The translations under genes and the position numbers were made by a program. Below, in pieces: positions 62,521-64,000 of a stretch of 64,000 nt of DNA (positions within the stretch are counted from its first letter, which is position 1; the number at the start of each line of letters is the position of its first letter). Source of the stretch: Arthrobacter gandavensis (GTDB taxonomy: Bacteria; Actinomycetota; Actinomycetes; Actinomycetales; Micrococcaceae); NCBI RefSeq assembly GCF_015355785.1, contig NZ_JADKYW010000003.1:124001-188000 (forward strand), written 5' to 3'. Under the pieces are notes generated by a model. The model saw only the letters and a program-made list of their open reading frames with translations, was not told the DNA's origin and did not search any database.

Positions 62521-64000
62521 GCGTGAAACTGCTGCACCGCCCCGCCCGCACTACCCCGCCGGCACGCAGCATGGAAGCATTCACCCTGGACGCGCCGCCG
62601 CAGATCGAGGGCGGAAAAGGCGGCATGAATATGATGTCGCTGGTGCCGCTGCTCGGTGCCGGCGTCTCCATGACCGTGATGATGCTCTTCCGCGGCTCGC
62701 CGCTCGCCGCCGTCGGTGCGCTCATGATGATCGTGACCATCCTCGCCTCGATCGTGATGATGGTCAGCCAGCGCGGAAAACAGGGACGCGCCCGCCGGGA
62801 ACAGCGGGAAAACTACCTCGAGTACCTTGAGCGCTGCCGCACCACTCTGCGGGTCCAGGAACAGGAGGCAGCAGCCGTCGCGCGCGCAGCCAATCCGCCG
62901 CCCGAGGCGCTGTTCGACATCATCCGCAACCACCGCCGGGTCTGGGAACGCCGCCGGCACAACGAAGATTTCCTCCGCACCAGGATTGGCACCGGCACCC
63001 GGAACAACCGGCAGATCACGGTGATGGATTCGGGGTCTGCGCTTGCCCGCGACGACACTTTCATGACCGCAGAACTGCAGATCCTCAAGAGGCGCTATGA
63101 GGCCAGTCCCGACCTGCCGGTAACGGTTCCGCTGGACGGCGCCGGATCGGTGAGCGTGGTGGGCTCCCGGGAATTCGTGCTCCGGGTCGCGCGCCTGCTG
63201 GTACTCCAGTCTGCGGCGTTCTCCTCACCCGAAGACCTGCACCTGGCAGTGGTCTCCCCTGAGCAGACGCGCGCGGACTGGGAGTGGGCATCCTGGCTGC
63301 CTCACCTGGCGGACCAGGACAGAACCCACCCCACCGGTCCCGTCCGCCGGATCGCGCCCAGCATGGATTCGCTGGCCGACCTGGTCCAGGACGACCTTTC
63401 CCGCCGCTCCAACCTGGCCGCCGAGGCCCGGAAGAATTTCCTGCGCGGCGGAATCGGCTCAGCTCTTCCGCGCCTGCTGGTGGTTTCGGACAGTTACGGC
63501 GTGCTGCCGTCCGAACTGACGTTGCCGGACCGGCAGGCCGCTCCGGGCCAGCTGGGCATCACTACCCTCTACCTTGCAGCGGACCGAGGGCAGGAGCCGG
63601 GCGAGGTGGCTGTCCGCATTTCCGAAACCGACTCGGGGTTCCTGCTGGAGAACTACCGCGAGGATCCGGTCCAGCCGCGCCTGGACAGCGGCACGCTGGA
63701 CTCCCTTCCCGTGGAGCTCGCCGAATCCCTCGCCCGGAGCCTGGCTCCGCTGCGGCTCTCCCCCGATTCCCTGGAACATGAGAGCACCGGCAGCTCCGAA
63801 GGGTTCCTGGACATGCTCGGCCTCTCTCCACGGCTGGATGAGGCAGATATCCGCAGGCTCTGGCAGCCGCGCAGCGAGGTGGACTTCCTCCGGGTACCGC
63901 TCGGGGCTGACGACCGCGGCCGTCCGGCGCTGCTTGACCTCAAGGAATCAGCACAGTTTGGCCATGGCCCGCACGGCCTTTGCGTTGGCGCCACCGGATC
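62517..64000 (+). CDS. eccC: Type VII secretion ATPase EccC, C-terminus outside window
   Basis: EccC is the FtsK/SpoIIIE-type motor that selects and pushes ESX substrates. About 494 residues are visible. It starts MSVKLLHRPARTTPPARSM, has two transmembrane helices (about 38-82) and a long helical stalk (RREQRENYLEYLERCRTTL). The DUF region with VPLDGAGSVSVVGSREFVLR follows, then DFLRVPLGADDRGRPALLDL just before the first ATPase domain. The window ends inside the first Walker A (GATGS). The ATPase domains and C-terminal substrate site are not seen. Confidence 0.93.
   Translation, partial: MSVKLLHRPARTTPPARSMEAFTLDAPPQIEGGKGGMNMMSLVPLLGAGVSMTVMMLFRGSPLAAVGALMMIVTILASIVMMVSQRGKQGRARREQRENYLEYLERCRTTLRVQEQEAAAVARAANPPPEALFDIIRNHRRVWERRRHNEDFLRTRIGTGTRNNRQITVMDSGSALARDDTFMTAELQILKRRYEASPDLPVTVPLDGAGSVSVVGSREFVLRVARLLVLQSAAFSSPEDLHLAVVSPEQTRADWEWASWLPHLADQDRTHPTGPVRRIAPSMDSLADLVQDDLSRRSNLAAEARKNFLRGGIGSALPRLLVVSDSYGVLPSELTLPDRQAAPGQLGITTLYLAADRGQEPGEVAVRISETDSGFLLENYREDPVQPRLDSGTLDSLPVELAESLARSLAPLRLSPDSLEHESTGSSEGFLDMLGLSPRLDEADIRRLWQPRSEVDFLRVPLGADDRGRPALLDLKESAQFGHGPHGLCVGATG

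Overview
The window is high-GC DNA with short gaps, many 1-4 nt stop/start overlaps and several TTG or GTG starts. Gene content (gatCAB, ligA, a eukaryote-type glycyl-tRNA synthetase, a SAM-IV riboswitch, actinobacterial EccC/EccD, an ECF42 sigma factor) points to an actinobacterium, most likely Micrococcaceae (Arthrobacter sensu lato). That placement is inference from gene families and style; no rRNA is present.

Left part (1-14.4 kb): a DMT transporter cut by the window edge, a PgsA-like phosphatidyltransferase, a holin-X/DUF3618 membrane protein, a sugar-porter MFS transporter, a decayed malic enzyme gene, two identical tRNA-Asn genes exactly 200 bp apart, then dnaG, dgt, dusB and a YibE/F permease on the minus strand. 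Divergent from these is a compact export operon: a degenerate ABC ATPase, a YhgE/Pip protein and a TetR regulator, with a TACTGAC-N2-GTCAGTA operator over its promoter.

Middle (15-30.8 kb): a 56-bp perfect palindrome; an intact IS481-family element whose 6-bp target duplication contains the stop codon of a GNAT gene; glyS; a YdcZ-type transporter; small hydrolases; metY-metX behind a SAM-IV riboswitch; an AbiEi-like/DUF559 protein bracketed by two copies of a palindromic repeat; a GH2 glycosidase with a CPBP protease; and hutH with an acylphosphatase behind nested palindromes.

30.9-39.4 kb is one minus-strand operon for cell-wall sugar salvage: an ABC importer (binding protein and two permeases), nagZ, anmK, a BadF-type amino-sugar kinase, murQ and the repressor murR. 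Together they can import wall sugars or muropeptide fragments, trim GlcNAc, phosphorylate the sugars and convert MurNAc-6-P to GlcNAc-6-P. A palindrome lies between the -35 and -10 elements of the operon promoter.

39.7-54.1 kb is mostly housekeeping (gatCAB, ligA, an IMPase, a DksA/TraR zinc finger protein) plus a YciI-ECF42 sigma pair and one small frameshifted gene.

The right end (54.1-64 kb) is the most interesting part: a type VII secretion locus. Machinery genes (an EccB-like stub, EccD, a ParA/EspI-like ATPase, EccC cut by the window edge) run rightwards. A divergent operon encodes three small helical ESX-type proteins, a 935-residue toxin-like substrate, an overlapping -1-frame ORF and an orphan paralogous cassette. 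The cassette carries in one reading frame what the substrate gene and its neighbour carry in two, and an A6 run sits exactly at the frame break.
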